A stretch of DNA of 64,000 nt from NCBI RefSeq assembly GCF_001956855.1, contig NZ_MTHD01000001.1:372001-436000 (forward strand), given 5' to 3'. This DNA comes from Azonexus hydrophilus (lineage in GTDB: Bacteria; Pseudomonadota; Gammaproteobacteria; Burkholderiales; Rhodocyclaceae). Under the pieces are notes generated by a model, which was given only the letters and a program-made list of their open reading frames with translations, was not told the DNA's origin and ran no database searches. Below, piece by piece: positions 17,976 through 28,526 of this stretch (positions are counted from its first letter, which is position 1; the number at the start of each line of letters is the position of its first letter). The position numbers were made by a program, and so were the translations under genes.

Positions 17976-19503
17976 ATGACTGCAGAGATTTCGCGCCATC
18001 AGCCTGGTGACTTCCAGCGCCAGGTCGAAACGCACGAGCATCCGCACCGGCGCGAACAACAGCTGCAGAGCATTCTCGACAATGTTCCGGCAAAGATCGG
18101 TTACTGGAACCGTGAATTGCGTAACGGTTTTGCCAACAATGCACTATCGTGCGTGGTTTGGTCTGGATCCGGCAACGTTGCCGGGAAAGCATATCCGTGA
18201 GGTGATCGGGGAAGAGCGTTATCTGGCAAATCTACCGTACATCGAGGCGGTGTTGCGGGGTGAGGCGCAGTTGTTCGAACGGGAGATTCCGTCGCCCGAC
18301 GGCCGGCACATGCGGCATTCACTGACCAACTACATTCCGGACGTCGTCAACGGCGAAGTGTGCGGATTTTATGTCCTGGTTTCCGATGTGACCGTGATCA
18401 AGGAGACGGAGCGTCGCCTGCAGGTCAGTGAGGCGCGTTACCGGGCCGTGCTGGAGGATCAGACGGAACTGATTTCCCGCTTGCGCGCCGATGGTGGCTT
18501 CCTGTTCGTCAATGAAGCCTACTGCCGTTTCTTCGGCAGAAAGCGAACCGAGCTGATCGGGCGTCGCTGGCACCCGGTTACCCATCCGGATGATCTGCCG
18601 ATGATTGAACAGGCGCTGACCCGCTTGTCCCGGGATTGTCCGGTCGTGACGGTTGAGAACAGGGTCTTTGCGGCTTCTGGTGAACTGCGCTGGATGCAGT
18701 TCGTCAATCGCGGTTTTTTCGATGCGGCAGGCAAGCTGCTGGAAATCCAGTCGGTAGCCCGGGATATCTCCGAGCGCAAGGCTGCCGAAGCGCAAGCCAG
18801 ACTGGCGACGGAACAACTGGAGCAGCGGGTGGCGGAACGCACCGAGCAGTTGCGAAAACTTGCGGTCGACATGACCCTGGCGGAAGAAAAGGAGCGCCAG
18901 GTAATCGCCAGGGATCTGCACGACGATCTCGGGCAACTGCTGCACGTCGTCAAGATCAAGCTGGAAATGCTGATGCCACAGCAGACAACTGAAGACGGCG
19001 AGAGTCTGGTCCGTCAGATCGATCACCTGGTTCGTGATGCGAGTTCGCGGGTTCGCTCGCTGACGGCCCAGCTCAGTCCGCCGGTACTCGAACGTCTCGG
19101 GCTGGTGCCTGCGCTTTACTGGCTGGCGGCGGAGTTCGGGGATGCCTACGGAATCGACATCCAGGTGCTTGACGATGGCTTGCCCAAACAATTTGCGCCG
19201 GTTCAGGCATTCATATTGTTTCGCTGCGCCCGGGAACTGCTGGTCAATGTCGCCAAGCATGCCGCGTGTTCGGAGGCTCAGGTCGAGTTGACCTCAAATG
19301 AAGCCTCATGGGTGTTGCATGTCCGTGATTCGGGCAAGGGCTGTCCCGATCTTGACGCGGCGGCAGCGGCTGGCGGGGGGTTTGGCCTGTCCAGCATTCG
19401 CGAGCGGATCGCTTACCTGAACGGGCAAACCCGCTATCGCTCGGTGCCGGGAGAAGGTAGCGAAGTGACCCTGAGCATCCCGCAACGATGGGAGACGGAT
19501 TGA
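17976..19503 (+). pseudogene. PAS-PAS NarL-type histidine kinase with a frameshift in the first PAS domain
   Basis: The frame opening at 17976 encodes the start of a PAS domain (LQSILDNVPAKIGYWNRELR) up to codon 18138-18140. The domain then continues one nucleotide out of phase (HYRAWFGLDPATLPGKHI, from 18142) to the stop at 19503. Joining the frames restores NNA-HYRAWFGLD, suggesting loss of two bases or gain of one near 18141. Downstream are a second PAS domain, a HisKA_3 domain (ARDLHDDLGQLLH, with the phospho-histidine) and a HATPase with GFGLSSIRERI. An internal ATG at 18139 could give a shorter, still kinase-competent product but lacks a clear ribosome site. The stop overlaps the start of the response regulator (TGATG). 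Sequencing error is possible. Confidence 0.75.
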
Positions 19504-20141
19504 TGAAACCGATCACGATAGTGCTTGCCGATGATCACAAGATGTTTCGGGAAGCCCTGAAACTGTCATTGAGTTCTGTTGCAGACATCCTGCTGGTCGG
19601 TGAGGCGGGCTCTGGGGCTGAAACGCTGGCTGCAGTCACAGCGACCCGGCCGGATGTCCTGATCCTGGACATCGCCCTGCCGGACATGAATGGCATCGAA
19701 GTGGCAAAGGAACTGAAACAGAGTTTCCCGGCGTTGGGGATCGTCGCCCTGTCAGGTTACGCAGACCGGATGTTTGTCGAGGAAATGCTCAAGGCTGGGG
19801 CGGCTGCCTATGTCGTCAAGTCAGCCGGCGCGGATGAACTGGTGGCAGCCATCCGGGCGGTGGCGCTCGGTGAGCGCTACATGTCTTCCGATGCCCAGAA
19901 CAGCGTAATGCAGGGGGTTGTCCAGAAAGACACGCCGCCGCGCAGTGTGCTCAGTCCGCGCGAACAGCAAGTGCTGCGCCTGCTGGCCAGGGGCATGCGC
20001 AGTACGCAGATCGCCCAGGAACTGGGCATCGCAGCGACAACGGTCGAGGTGCACCGCAGGAACATCAAGGAAAAGCTGGGCTTGCATTCGGTGGTCGAGT
20101 TGACTCGCTATGCGATCCGCGAAGGCTTGGCCGTTGCCTGA
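19503..20141 (+). CDS. LuxR/NarL-family response regulator
   Basis: A 212-residue transcription factor with an N-terminal receiver (LADDHKMFRE, DVLILDIALPDMNG, VVKSAGAD) and a C-terminal LuxR helix-turn-helix (LSPREQQVLRLLARGM, then TTVEVHRRNIKEKLGLHS). It starts at ATG 19503, overlapping the kinase stop, so it is surely the partner of the preceding NarL-type kinase. Target genes cannot be read from the sequence. The gene converges on the hybrid kinase at 20186 with only 44 nt between stops and no clear terminator. Confidence 0.93.
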   Translation: MKPITIVLADDHKMFREALKLSLSSVADILLVGEAGSGAETLAAVTATRPDVLILDIALPDMNGIEVAKELKQSFPALGIVALSGYADRMFVEEMLKAGAAAYVVKSAGADELVAAIRAVALGERYMSSDAQNSVMQGVVQKDTPPRSVLSPREQQVLRLLARGMRSTQIAQELGIAATTVEVHRRNIKEKLGLHSVVELTRYAIREGLAVA

Positions 20142-20185
20142 TAAAGGCTTGGAGCCGGATCCTGGACATCCAGAGTCGGCGCCAA

Positions 20186-22885
20186 TCAATGGAGCGCGGG
20201 CGAAGCCAGCCACTTGTCGAGCGTGGCGAACAGGTCTTCCGGCCGAACCGGCTTGGCAATGAAATCGTTCATGCCGGCCTCGAAGCAGCGCGCTTTATCC
20301 TCAACGAAGGCATTTGCCGTCATTGCCAGGATGGGCGTATTGGCATAGCCCGGCAATTCGCGAATGCGCCGGGTGGCTTCCAGTCCGTCCATGTTCGGCA
20401 TCTGCATGTCCATCAGGATCAGGTCGTAGCTCTGGGCTGACGCCATGCGCAGGGCCTCGCGGCCATCTTCGGCGCAATCGGCATGCAGGCCGATTTCGTC
20501 GAGCAGTATCTGGGTGATTTCGCGGTTGATCGGCTCATCTTCGGCGAGCAGTACGCGGTGCTGGCGCGAAGACAGCGTGCTTGCGGCCAGTACGCTATGT
20601 TCCGGTGCTGCGCCATTGCCGGCAGCCTTGTCGCGGCGCAGGCGAGCGGTGAACCAGAAGGTGCTGCCGTGACCCGGGACGCTATCGGCGCCTGCCTGTC
20701 CGCCCATCAACTCCGCCAGCTTGCGGGTGATGGCCAGACCGAGGCCGGTGCCGCCGTATTTACGGGTGGTCGTGTTGTCGGCTTGTTCAAATGCCGAAAA
20801 CAGCCGCCCCAGCGCATCCGGATCGATGCCGATGCCGGTGTCGGTGACCGTGAAGCGCAGCAGTACCGAGTGTTCGTCGCTTTCCTTGAGCTCGGCTGAC
20901 AGGCGGACGCTGCCTTGCTCTGTAAATTTGACGGCGTTGGTGGCGTAGTTGAGCAGGGCTTGTTGCAGCCGGGTGGGGTCCCCGTGCAGGCAGTCCGGCA
21001 GCCCCGGGTGTTCGACCAGCAGACGGATGCCCTTGCTGTCGGCGCGAGACTGCAGCATCGAGACAATGTTGCTGAAGAGACTGTCGACGTTCAGCGGCAG
21101 GTCTTCCAGCGTGAATTTCCCGGCTTCGATCTTGGACAGGTCGAGTACCGCATTGATGATTTCCAGCAGGTGGGTACTTGCAGTCTCCAGCTTTTCCAGG
21201 CGCAGGTTCTGTTCTTCCGTGAGTCCGGCGCGGCGGATCAGGTGCGCCATGCCGGTGATCGCATTCAACGGCGTACGGATTTCATGGCTCATGTTGGCGA
21301 GGAAGGCGCTCTTCGCGATATTGGCGCTTTCTGCGGCTTCCTTGGCAATTTCCAGTTCGCCGGTGCGGCGGACAACGAGTTCTTCCAGGTGTTGGCGGTA
21401 ATGCGCCAGTTCGGCTTCGGTCTGTCGTGCTTCCGTGACGTCGCGGGCGATCACCATCAGGGCGAGGCGTGCGCCATCCTCGGTGAACAACGGGATTTTC
21501 CGGACGTCGCAGATGCGTTGCGCCTCGTTGCCGGCATTCAGGTATTCGATGCTGTGCGCAATACTGCCGGTGCGCCAGGCTTTTTCATCGGTGATCGCGG
21601 CATTTTCGTGGAAGGCCCGATAAGCCGGCCGCTCGCTGGCCAGTTCCCGATTGCTCTTGCCCAGCCAGGGAAAGTTTCGCAGTCCGAGTACCTTTTCTGC
21701 CGCCGGGTTGATCTGTTGCCAGCGACCCTGGCCGTCCTTGAGCACGACGCTGTCAGGCAGGGCGTCGATGAAGCTGGAGAGACGGGCGTTGCTGTCACGA
21801 AGTGCGGCAGTGGCCAGGTGGATGTCGGTAATGTCGCGGAAGGCCACTACCGAGCCGCAGTGTTCTCCCTCCCGCCACAGGGGATTGATGGTCACGATCA
21901 CCGGAAAGCAACTGCCGTCCTTGCGCCAGAACCACTCGTCACCACTGCGCCGGATGCCGTCCATGCTCGTCTTGTGCACGGGGCATTCGCAGCTCGGGTA
22001 GGGCGTACCGTCGTGGCGGCTGTGATGAAACAGCGCGTGGATGTCGGCGGCAAGGATTTCTTCGGCACTGTAGCCCAGCAATTCGCAGGCGGTCGGGTTG
22101 ACGAAGATGCAGCGCTGTTCGGCATCCAGACCGAAGACGCCCTCACCCAGGGCTTCCAGGATCGAGTGCTGACGGGCGAGGTGGGTGGCCAGTTCGTCGA
22201 CCCGGGCCTCGATGGCGCGGGCCATGACCGAGAAGTTCTGGCTGAGTTCACCGATTTCGTCGGTGCCGGTCAGCGGGAGGGGGGCCCGGAAATCGCCGGC
22301 GGCGATGCGGCTGCTGGCGGCGGCCAGTGTCGTCAGGTGGCGGGTCAGCCAGTAGCCGACGGCAAAAAGCACGAGTGCAGTCAGCAATATGCCGGCGAGA
22401 GCAATCAAGACGCCCTGCAGCAACAGTTCCCTGCGCGCCTCGGCAAGAAATTTCAGCGACAGGCCATATTGCAGTTCGCCATAGTGTTGACCGTAGATTT
22501 CAATGGGAAAGCGCGTATGCAGGATGCCATCGTCCCGGACATCGCTGCCGGGTTCAGGCAGGGCCTGGGTTTCCGGCCAGCGGCTGCTGGCCAGGCGGTG
22601 TCCCTGCGGATCGCTCAGCACCAGGTACTCGATTTCCTCGTTCTGCTGCCAGCCATCGAGGATGTCGCGCAGGGTGGCGTAGTCGCGCGTGGCCAGCGGT
22701 ACCGCAACGGCGACCTTGTAGGCTTGCTGGATGGTTTCCTGGTGGCGCAAGGTCTGTTCGCTCAGGCGCTGGTCGATCAGGCGCAGGCCGTTGCCGATCA
22801 GGATGGTCAGCACCAAGATCTCGATCGCCAGACTGGCGATCAACAGGCGGAAGCGCAGACTGCGGGTGAAGGCCGGGAGTTTCAA
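20186..22885 (-). CDS. Membrane hybrid histidine kinase (periplasmic sensor-HAMP-PASx2-HisKA-HATPase-REC)
   Basis: An 899-residue hybrid kinase. Two membrane segments (about residues 13-35 and 155-180) flank a 120-residue periplasmic domain; a HAMP linker follows ([24 protein letters not shown] region). Two or three PAS domains come next, the first with a CECPVH cysteine pair. The HisKA motif is [15 protein letters not shown], the HATPase has DTGIGI and GTGLGLAI, and the C-terminal receiver has [13 protein letters not shown] and [11 protein letters not shown]. The upstream gene, 5 nt away, encodes a periplasmic binding protein, so the kinase probably reads the liganded state of that protein, as in TorS/TorT-type systems. 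Confidence 0.93.
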   Translation of the reverse strand: MKLPAFTRSLRFRLLIASLAIEILVLTILIGNGLRLIDQRLSEQTLRHQETIQQAYKVAVAVPLATRDYATLRDILDGWQQNEEIEYLVLSDPQGHRLASSRWPETQALPEPGSDVRDDGILHTRFPIEIYGQHYGELQYGLSLKFLAEARRELLLQGVLIALAGILLTALVLFAVGYWLTRHLTTLAAASSRIAAGDFRAPLPLTGTDEIGELSQNFSVMARAIEARVDELATHLARQHSILEALGEGVFGLDAEQRCIFVNPTACELLGYSAEEILAADIHALFHHSRHDGTPYPSCECPVHKTSMDGIRRSGDEWFWRKDGSCFPVIVTINPLWREGEHCGSVVAFRDITDIHLATAALRDSNARLSSFIDALPDSVVLKDGQGRWQQINPAAEKVLGLRNFPWLGKSNRELASERPAYRAFHENAAITDEKAWRTGSIAHSIEYLNAGNEAQRICDVRKIPLFTEDGARLALMVIARDVTEARQTEAELAHYRQHLEELVVRRTGELEIAKEAAESANIAKSAFLANMSHEIRTPLNAITGMAHLIRRAGLTEEQNLRLEKLETASTHLLEIINAVLDLSKIEAGKFTLEDLPLNVDSLFSNIVSMLQSRADSKGIRLLVEHPGLPDCLHGDPTRLQQALLNYATNAVKFTEQGSVRLSAELKESDEHSVLLRFTVTDTGIGIDPDALGRLFSAFEQADNTTTRKYGGTGLGLAITRKLAELMGGQAGADSVPGHGSTFWFTARLRRDKAAGNGAAPEHSVLAASTLSSRQHRVLLAEDEPINREITQILLDEIGLHADCAEDGREALRMASAQSYDLILMDMQMPNMDGLEATRRIRELPGYANTPILAMTANAFVEDKARCFEAGMNDFIAKPVRPEDLFATLDKWLASPALH

Positions 22886-22890
22886 GGCAT

Positions 22891-23748
22891 CTACCTCATC
22901 ATCCGGACGGTCAGGTCGATGAAGGGGCGGAGTTTTTCCAGGTCATCCGGCGAGACGGCAACATAACCCCGGTAGCCGGTATCGCGGAAAAAGGCCTGGC
23001 CGGCTGGTGTCAGCGGGAACTCCGCCAGTGCCTTGCGGATGCGTTCGATATCGCGGCTGCCCAGGCGGGCGTGGGCCAGCGTCATTACGTGGGGGACGTT
23101 GATGTCGCTGCCCAGCAGGCGGGTGCGGGCCCGGATGTCCTCGGGAATCTGACGCAGCGGTGTGTGCGTGGTGATCGCGGCGTCGGCCTCGCCGGCAGTG
23201 ACGGCCGCGACTGCGGCTCCATGGGAGTTGTATTCGACGACGCGAAAATCGCGGGCGAGCAGGAAACCGTGATCCTGCAGCCATTTGACGCCACCGATCG
23301 AGGCAATCGACAGTCGGCTCGACAGTGCCAGGGTCTTGCCACGCAGATCGGCGGCCGTGTGGATGGCCGAATCGGTGCGGACGACGAAAATCGGCTGCAG
23401 TTCGATGGCGTAACGGTAAAGCAGCAGCATGTCCTTGTCTGCAGCCATGGCACCGAAGTGTGGCCCGGTGATGGCCAGGTCGAAATCGCCGGCGAGCAAC
23501 TGGTTGATGTGGGTGAAGTAATCGGGTGAGGTATGGACAATGATTTTCCTGCCCAGCGCCCGTTCAAGGTGCGCGGTCAAAGGCTGGTGGGTCTTGATCA
23601 GTGCCAGCGGACTGTTGAACGGCATGATGCCGAGTTTCAACGGGAGCGGCTCGGCGGCGATGGTGTGTGTGGCTGCCAGCAGGCAGAGCAGTGCTGCTCG
23701 ACGCAGGATGCCCGTAAGGCGAAACAGTGCTGGCATGGCAGTATCCAT
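22891..23748 (-). CDS. PhnD/TctC-like periplasmic substrate-binding protein, probable co-sensor
   Basis: A 285-residue exported protein with a signal peptide (hydrophobic core [15 protein letters not shown]). The mature part starts [13 protein letters not shown] and has the phosphate/phosphonate-binding (PhnD) fold features: [36 protein letters not shown] and a GEADAAITT hinge segment. No permease or ATPase gene is adjacent; the gene instead lies 5 nt ahead of a membrane hybrid kinase. That suggests a ligand-sensing role, not transport. A shorter start at the ATG near 23736 is possible because no strong ribosome site precedes either. The ligand cannot be named. Confidence 0.85.
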   Translation of the reverse strand: MDTAMPALFRLTGILRRAALLCLLAATHTIAAEPLPLKLGIMPFNSPLALIKTHQPLTAHLERALGRKIIVHTSPDYFTHINQLLAGDFDLAITGPHFGAMAADKDMLLLYRYAIELQPIFVVRTDSAIHTAADLRGKTLALSSRLSIASIGGVKWLQDHGFLLARDFRVVEYNSHGAAVAAVTAGEADAAITTHTPLRQIPEDIRARTRLLGSDINVPHVMTLAHARLGSRDIERIRKALAEFPLTPAGQAFFRDTGYRGYVAVSPDDLEKLRPFIDLTVRMMR

Positions 23749-23826
23749 GGAGTAATTAAGGGGATTGTGGCGCAGAGCGGGGATTCGGGCAATGTCTCGC
23801 CATACTGTTTCCTGAAAATTGTATTT

Positions 23827-24897
23827 TCAGTGCTGCCGTGCCTCCCACTGGCGCCGGTAATGGGCCGGGGCCATTCCAGTCCATTCGACGAAGGCCCGGT
23901 AGAAGGCCGATGTGTCGGCGTAACCGAGATCGGCAGCGACCCGGGCGATCGGATCGCGGGTCTTGGCCAGGCGGGCGAGCGCCATGTCGCGGCGCAGCGC
24001 ATCCTTGATGCTGCGAAAGCTTGAGCCTTCCTCTTCCAGCCGGCGGTGGACGGTGCGCGGTGACAGGTACAACTGCCCGGCAATGTCGTCCAGGCTGAGG
24101 GTTTCCGGGAGGGCTGCGCGCAGCAGGTCGCGGACACGGGTGACCATTTCCCGGTCGCGCCGGTACAGCGTCGTGATCTTGCCCGGGGCGCCGTCGAGAA
24201 AGCTGTTCAGCGCTGCTTCGTCGCGGCGGATTGGCAGTTCGAGCAGATTGGCGTTGAAGGCGGCGACCAGCGTTCCGGTGCCGCCGGGCACGGTCGGCGC
24301 GAAGCGGGAATCCTCGGTGAAGATCAGTGCGTAATCGGCAAAATGCGCCGGTTTGCGGTAAGGGAAGATGACGCTGTCGAGTGCCAGGCCGCGTCCGGCA
24401 AGCCAGCACGAAAGCCCGTGCAGCAGGCGCAGCAGCCACTCGAAGGCGAAGATGCGACCGGGATCGTCGGGGTTGTCGGACAGCTTGCGCGTTTCGCTGA
24501 TGACCAGTTCGGCGTGGCCGTGCGAACGGCGCACGCTGACGGCGAGATCGGGCAGTACGACATGCAGGAAGCGGCAGGCGCGCTGCAGCGCTTCGGCCAG
24601 CGTCGGTGCCGACAGGCAGCCACGACAGAGGAATTCGAAACTGCCGACCCGCATCGGCTGGGCGAAGAGGCCAAAACCTTCATCATCGAGTTCGCGGTTG
24701 AGCAGGTTGTACAGCTTGGCATAGCTGGCAACGGGAATCCTTCTGGCGGTGTCTGCAATATCGATGCCGCTGCTGGCAAGTAGCGCCTGCGGATCAATCT
24801 TGCGCCGCTGCAGGCCGGCCAGCATGCCGGTGACAAATCCCATTGCGACAGTAGCTTGCGTTCGGTTTCCGGCGGTTTGCATGTTGCGCTGCAGCAT
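23827..24897 (-). CDS. AraC-family transcriptional regulator (OruR/ArgR-like)
   Basis: The 356-residue protein has an N-terminal arabinose-binding-like domain of the Arabinose_bd family (about 25-230) and a C-terminal AraC/XylS double helix-turn-helix (SLDDIAGQLYLSPRTVHRRL and IARVAADLGYADTSAFYRAF). It is divergent from icmF across a 142-bp gap, so regulation of icmF is the simplest reading. No convincing ribosome site decides between ATG 24897 and ATG 24882. The ligand is unknown; members of this subfamily often respond to amino acids or short acyl compounds. Confidence 0.9.
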   Translation of the reverse strand: MLQRNMQTAGNRTQATVAMGFVTGMLAGLQRRKIDPQALLASSGIDIADTARRIPVASYAKLYNLLNRELDDEGFGLFAQPMRVGSFEFLCRGCLSAPTLAEALQRACRFLHVVLPDLAVSVRRSHGHAELVISETRKLSDNPDDPGRIFAFEWLLRLLHGLSCWLAGRGLALDSVIFPYRKPAHFADYALIFTEDSRFAPTVPGGTGTLVAAFNANLLELPIRRDEAALNSFLDGAPGKITTLYRRDREMVTRVRDLLRAALPETLSLDDIAGQLYLSPRTVHRRLEEEGSSFRSIKDALRRDMALARLAKTRDPIARVAADLGYADTSAFYRAFVEWTGMAPAHYRRQWEARQH

Positions 24898-25039
24898 TAT
24901 TGCTGCTTCTGGAAGGTTGACCGCAACAGCTTATCACCTTGGCGGAATTTGCACGATCGACGTCAATCCCCACAATGGTGCGAGGGGGAAAGCGGCCTAA
25001 GATGAAGCCCTTTCCATCCGCATTGCCGAGGTTGCCGTC

Positions 25040-28000
25040 ATGACCGATCTTTCCGTTGCCAAGAAGCTGCTTCCCTACAAGCCGAAGAACAAAGTGCGTT
25101 TTGTCACCGCCGCCTCGCTGTTTGACGGCCACGACGCATCGATCAACATCATGCGGCGGATTCTGCAGTCGACCGGTTCCGAGGTCATCCACCTCGGCCA
25201 TAACCGCTCGGTGCAGGAAATCGTCAATGCGGCGCTGCAGGAAGACGCGCAGGGCATCTGCATCACCAGCTACCAGGGCGGCCACGTCGAATTCTTCAAG
25301 TACATGATCGACTTGCTCAAGGCCAACGGCGGCGAGCATATCAAGGTCTTCGGCGGCGGCGGTGGCGTCATCGTGCCGTCCGAGATCAAGGAACTGCACG
25401 CTTACGGCGTGACCCGCATCTACGCGCCGGAAGACGGCGTGCAGATGGGCCTGCAGGGGATGATCAACGAAGTCGTCGAACACTCCGACTACGATGTCGC
25501 CGACCAGGGCGTGCCCAGTGCCGAGCAGGTGCTGGCCGGCCTGCGTGCCGGTGATCGCCGGCTGCTGGCGCGGGTCATCACGCTGCTCGAAAACGGTTCG
25601 GCGCCGCAATTGAAGGAGCCGCTGCTCAAGGCTGCCGCCGAAATGACGATTCCCGTGCTCGGCATCACCGGCACCGGTGGCGCCGGCAAGTCGTCGCTGA
25701 CCGACGAAATCGTCCGCCGCTTCCGTCTTGACCAGGGCGATACGGTGAACATCGGCATCGTCTCCATCGATCCGTCGCGCAAGCGCACCGGTGGCGCATT
25801 GCTCGGCGACCGCATCCGGATGAACGCGATCGAGCATCCGAACATCTTCATGCGCTCGCTGGCCACCCGCGATACCGGCAGCGAAATCTCCGCCGCGCTG
25901 CCCGAGGTCATCGCCGCCTGCAAGCTGGCCGGTTTCGATCTGGTCATCGTCGAAACTTCCGGCATCGGTCAGGGCAACGCCGCCATCGTGCCCTACGTCG
26001 ATCTGTCGCTGTACGTGATGACGCCGGAGTTCGGCGCTGCCAGCCAGCTCGAGAAGATCGACATGCTCGACTTCGCCGATTTCGTCGCCATCAACAAGTT
26101 CGACCGTAAAGGTGCCGAGGATGCGCTGCGCGACGTGCGCAAGCAGTACCAGCGCAACCGCGAAGCCTTCATGACGCCGACCGAAGACATGCCGGTGTTC
26201 GGCACCCAGGCCGCCCGCTTCAACGACGATGGCGTCACCGCGCTGTATCAGGCGCTGGTGCCGGCGCTGAGCGAACGCGGCCTGAAACTGGCTGCCGGCA
26301 AGCTGCCGCTGGTCACCGTCAAGCAGTCGTCCAGCCAGCGCGCCATCGTGCCGGCCCAGCGCGTGCGCTACCTGGCCGAAATTGCCGACGCCGTCCGCGG
26401 TTACCACGCGCATACCGGCGAACAGGTGAAGATTGCCCGCGAACGTCAGTCGCTGCGCATCGCCAAGGGCATTTTTGCCGCCTGCGACAAGTCGACCGCA
26501 GATTTTGACGAAATGGCCGCGTTCAAGGACAGCCAGCAGGACCCGAAGGCGAAGAAGCTGCTCGACATGTGGCCGCAGACTGTCGAAGCCTACAGCGGCG
26601 ACGAATACGTCGTGAAGATCCGCGACAAGGAAATCCGTACCCAGCTGACCAGCCAGTCGCTGTCCGGCACGAAAATCCGCAAGGTGATCCTGCCGACCTT
26701 CACCGATGACGGCGAGATTCTGCGCTTCCTGATGAAGGAAAACGTCCCCGGCTCCTTCCCCTACACTGCCGGCGTCTTCGCCTTCAAGCGCGAGGGCGAG
26801 GATCCGACCCGGATGTTCGCCGGCGAAGGCGATGCCTTCCGCACCAACCGCCGCTTCAAGCGCGTTTCCGAAGGCATGCCGGCACACCGCCTGTCGACGG
26901 CTTTCGACTCGGTGACGCTGTACGGCTGCGACCCCGACGAGCGCCCGGACATCTACGGCAAGATCGGCAATTCCGGCGTCTCGATTGCCACGCTCGACGA
27001 CATGAAGGTGCTCTACGACGGCTTCGACCTGGTCTGCCCGACCACCTCGGTGTCTATGACGATCAACGGCCCGGCGCCGATCATCCTGGCCTGTTTCTTC
27101 AATACCGCGATCGACCAGCAACTGGCCAAGTTCGAAAAGGACAACGGTCGCCAGCCCACCGAAGACGAAGCCGAGAAGATTCGCGAATGGGTGCTGAAGT
27201 CCGTGCGCGGCACTGTTCAGGCCGACATCCTCAAGGAAGACCAGGGCCAGAACACCTGCATCTTCAGCACCGAATTCGCGCTGAAGATGATGGGCGACAT
27301 CCAGGAGTTCTTCGTCCATAACCAGGTGCAGAACTTCTACTCGGTCTCGATCTCTGGCTACCACATCGCCGAAGCCGGCGCCAACCCGATCAGCCAGCTC
27401 GCCTTCACGCTGTCCAACGGCTTCACCTACGTGGAAAGCTACCTGGCGCGCGGCATGCACATCGACGATTTCGCGCCGAATCTGTCGTTCTTCTTCTCCA
27501 ACGGCATGGACCCGGAATACTCGGTCATCGGCCGCGTCGCCCGCCGTATCTGGGCGGTGGCGATGAAGAACAAGTACGGCGCCAACGAACGCAGCCAGAA
27601 GTTGAAGTACCACATCCAGACTTCCGGTCGTTCGCTGCACGCGCAGGAAATGGACTTCAACGACATCCGCACGACGTTGCAGGCGCTGATCGCCATCTAC
27701 GACAACTGCAACAGCCTGCACACCAACGCCTACGACGAAGCGATCACCACGCCGACCGAGGAGTCCGTGCGCCGCGCGATGGCCATCCAGCTCATCATCA
27801 ACCGCGAATGGGGCGTTGCCAAGAACGAAAACCCCAGCCAGGGCGCCTTCGTCATCGACGAACTGACCGACCTCGTCGAAGAGGCAGTGCTCAAGGAATT
27901 CGAAGCCATCGCCTCGCGCGGCGGCGTGCTCGGGGCCATGGAAACCGGCTACCAGCGCGGCAAGATCCAGGAAGAGTCGATGTATTACGAGCACAAGAAG

Positions 28001-28303
28001 CACGACGGCTCGTACCCGATCATCGGCGTAAATACCTTCCTGAATCCGAAGGGCATGGCGCAGCAGGAAATCGAACTGGCGCGTTCGACCGAAGAAGAAA
28101 AGCAGGGACAGATCCAGCGCCTGCGCGACTTCCAGGCCCGTAACGCCGACCAGGCACCGGCCATGCTGGAGAAGCTGAAGCAGACGGTGATCGAGGATGG
28201 CAACGTCTTCGCCGTGCTGGTCGATGCGGTGAAATATTGCTCGCTCGGTCAGATCAGCAGCGCGCTCTACGAAGTTGGCGGTCAGTACCGCAGAAGCATG
28301 TAA
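25040..28303 (+). CDS. icmF: Fused isobutyryl-CoA mutase (IcmF), coenzyme B12-dependent
   Basis: A 1087-residue protein, the normal IcmF length. It joins a B12-binding domain (D29-G-H31-D in [14 protein letters not shown]), a MeaB-like G-protein chaperone (P-loop GTGGAGKSS, 211-219; then [20 protein letters not shown]) and a methylmalonyl-CoA-mutase-type TIM barrel (about 560-1087). It interconverts isobutyryl-CoA and n-butyryl-CoA, and some members act on isovaleryl/pivalyl-CoA; the choice cannot be settled by eye. The built-in G-protein loads and protects adenosylcobalamin. The gene stands alone behind a divergent AraC regulator and ends in a terminator. No cobalamin riboswitch was seen upstream. 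It should feed valine or branched-acid carbon into butyryl-CoA oxidation. Confidence 0.96.
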   Translation: MTDLSVAKKLLPYKPKNKVRFVTAASLFDGHDASINIMRRILQSTGSEVIHLGHNRSVQEIVNAALQEDAQGICITSYQGGHVEFFKYMIDLLKANGGEHIKVFGGGGGVIVPSEIKELHAYGVTRIYAPEDGVQMGLQGMINEVVEHSDYDVADQGVPSAEQVLAGLRAGDRRLLARVITLLENGSAPQLKEPLLKAAAEMTIPVLGITGTGGAGKSSLTDEIVRRFRLDQGDTVNIGIVSIDPSRKRTGGALLGDRIRMNAIEHPNIFMRSLATRDTGSEISAALPEVIAACKLAGFDLVIVETSGIGQGNAAIVPYVDLSLYVMTPEFGAASQLEKIDMLDFADFVAINKFDRKGAEDALRDVRKQYQRNREAFMTPTEDMPVFGTQAARFNDDGVTALYQALVPALSERGLKLAAGKLPLVTVKQSSSQRAIVPAQRVRYLAEIADAVRGYHAHTGEQVKIARERQSLRIAKGIFAACDKSTADFDEMAAFKDSQQDPKAKKLLDMWPQTVEAYSGDEYVVKIRDKEIRTQLTSQSLSGTKIRKVILPTFTDDGEILRFLMKENVPGSFPYTAGVFAFKREGEDPTRMFAGEGDAFRTNRRFKRVSEGMPAHRLSTAFDSVTLYGCDPDERPDIYGKIGNSGVSIATLDDMKVLYDGFDLVCPTTSVSMTINGPAPIILACFFNTAIDQQLAKFEKDNGRQPTEDEAEKIREWVLKSVRGTVQADILKEDQGQNTCIFSTEFALKMMGDIQEFFVHNQVQNFYSVSISGYHIAEAGANPISQLAFTLSNGFTYVESYLARGMHIDDFAPNLSFFFSNGMDPEYSVIGRVARRIWAVAMKNKYGANERSQKLKYHIQTSGRSLHAQEMDFNDIRTTLQALIAIYDNCNSLHTNAYDEAITTPTEESVRRAMAIQLIINREWGVAKNENPSQGAFVIDELTDLVEEAVLKEFEAIASRGGVLGAMETGYQRGKIQEESMYYEHKKHDGSYPIIGVNTFLNPKGMAQQEIELARSTEEEKQGQIQRLRDFQARNADQAPAMLEKLKQTVIEDGNVFAVLVDAVKYCSLGQISSALYEVGGQYRRSM

Positions 28304-28365
28304 GCAAGCCCCCGAAAGGGGAACAGCAAACCATCCCGGACCCGTCAGGGCGGAGGAGCGACAAC

Positions 28366-28394
28366 ACGGCGAGGCTATGTACCTCGCCGTTTTC
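28366..28394 (+). terminator. Intrinsic terminator after icmF
   Basis: The stem ACGGCGAGG (28366-28374) pairs with CCTCGCCGT (28382-28390) across a 7-nt loop and is followed by a short T-run. The same stem recurs after the next gene at 30205-30229. The 60 nt between the icmF stop and this hairpin also hold a CCCC-GAAA-GGGG hairpin (about 28310-28321). Confidence 0.8.
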
Positions 28395-28526
28395 ATGTCA
28401 TGAGGGCTGGAAGTCTGTCGTTCGGTTTGCCATGCGCTTGTCTTGCGACAACGCAATCTTGATAGTGCTTTAGGCTACCATCGTAATTTTCAGAATCTGG
28501 CGAAGCCAGATGCAACAGGGGGAATC

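Noticed and set aside
28304..28365. Possible second GEMM-like riboswitch (AGCAAACC with a CCCC-GAAA-GGGG stem) after icmF
   Set aside because: Only a short resemblance; the GGGACGCAAAGC block and closing GGGTYGCC block are missing, and it lies in a 3' region that ends in a terminator.
24794..28456. 1220-residue open frame antisense to icmF
   Set aside because: It mirrors the sense codons of a clear IcmF gene in a GC-rich genome, is rich in H, R, D and L without any domain, and runs through the divergent AraC promoter.
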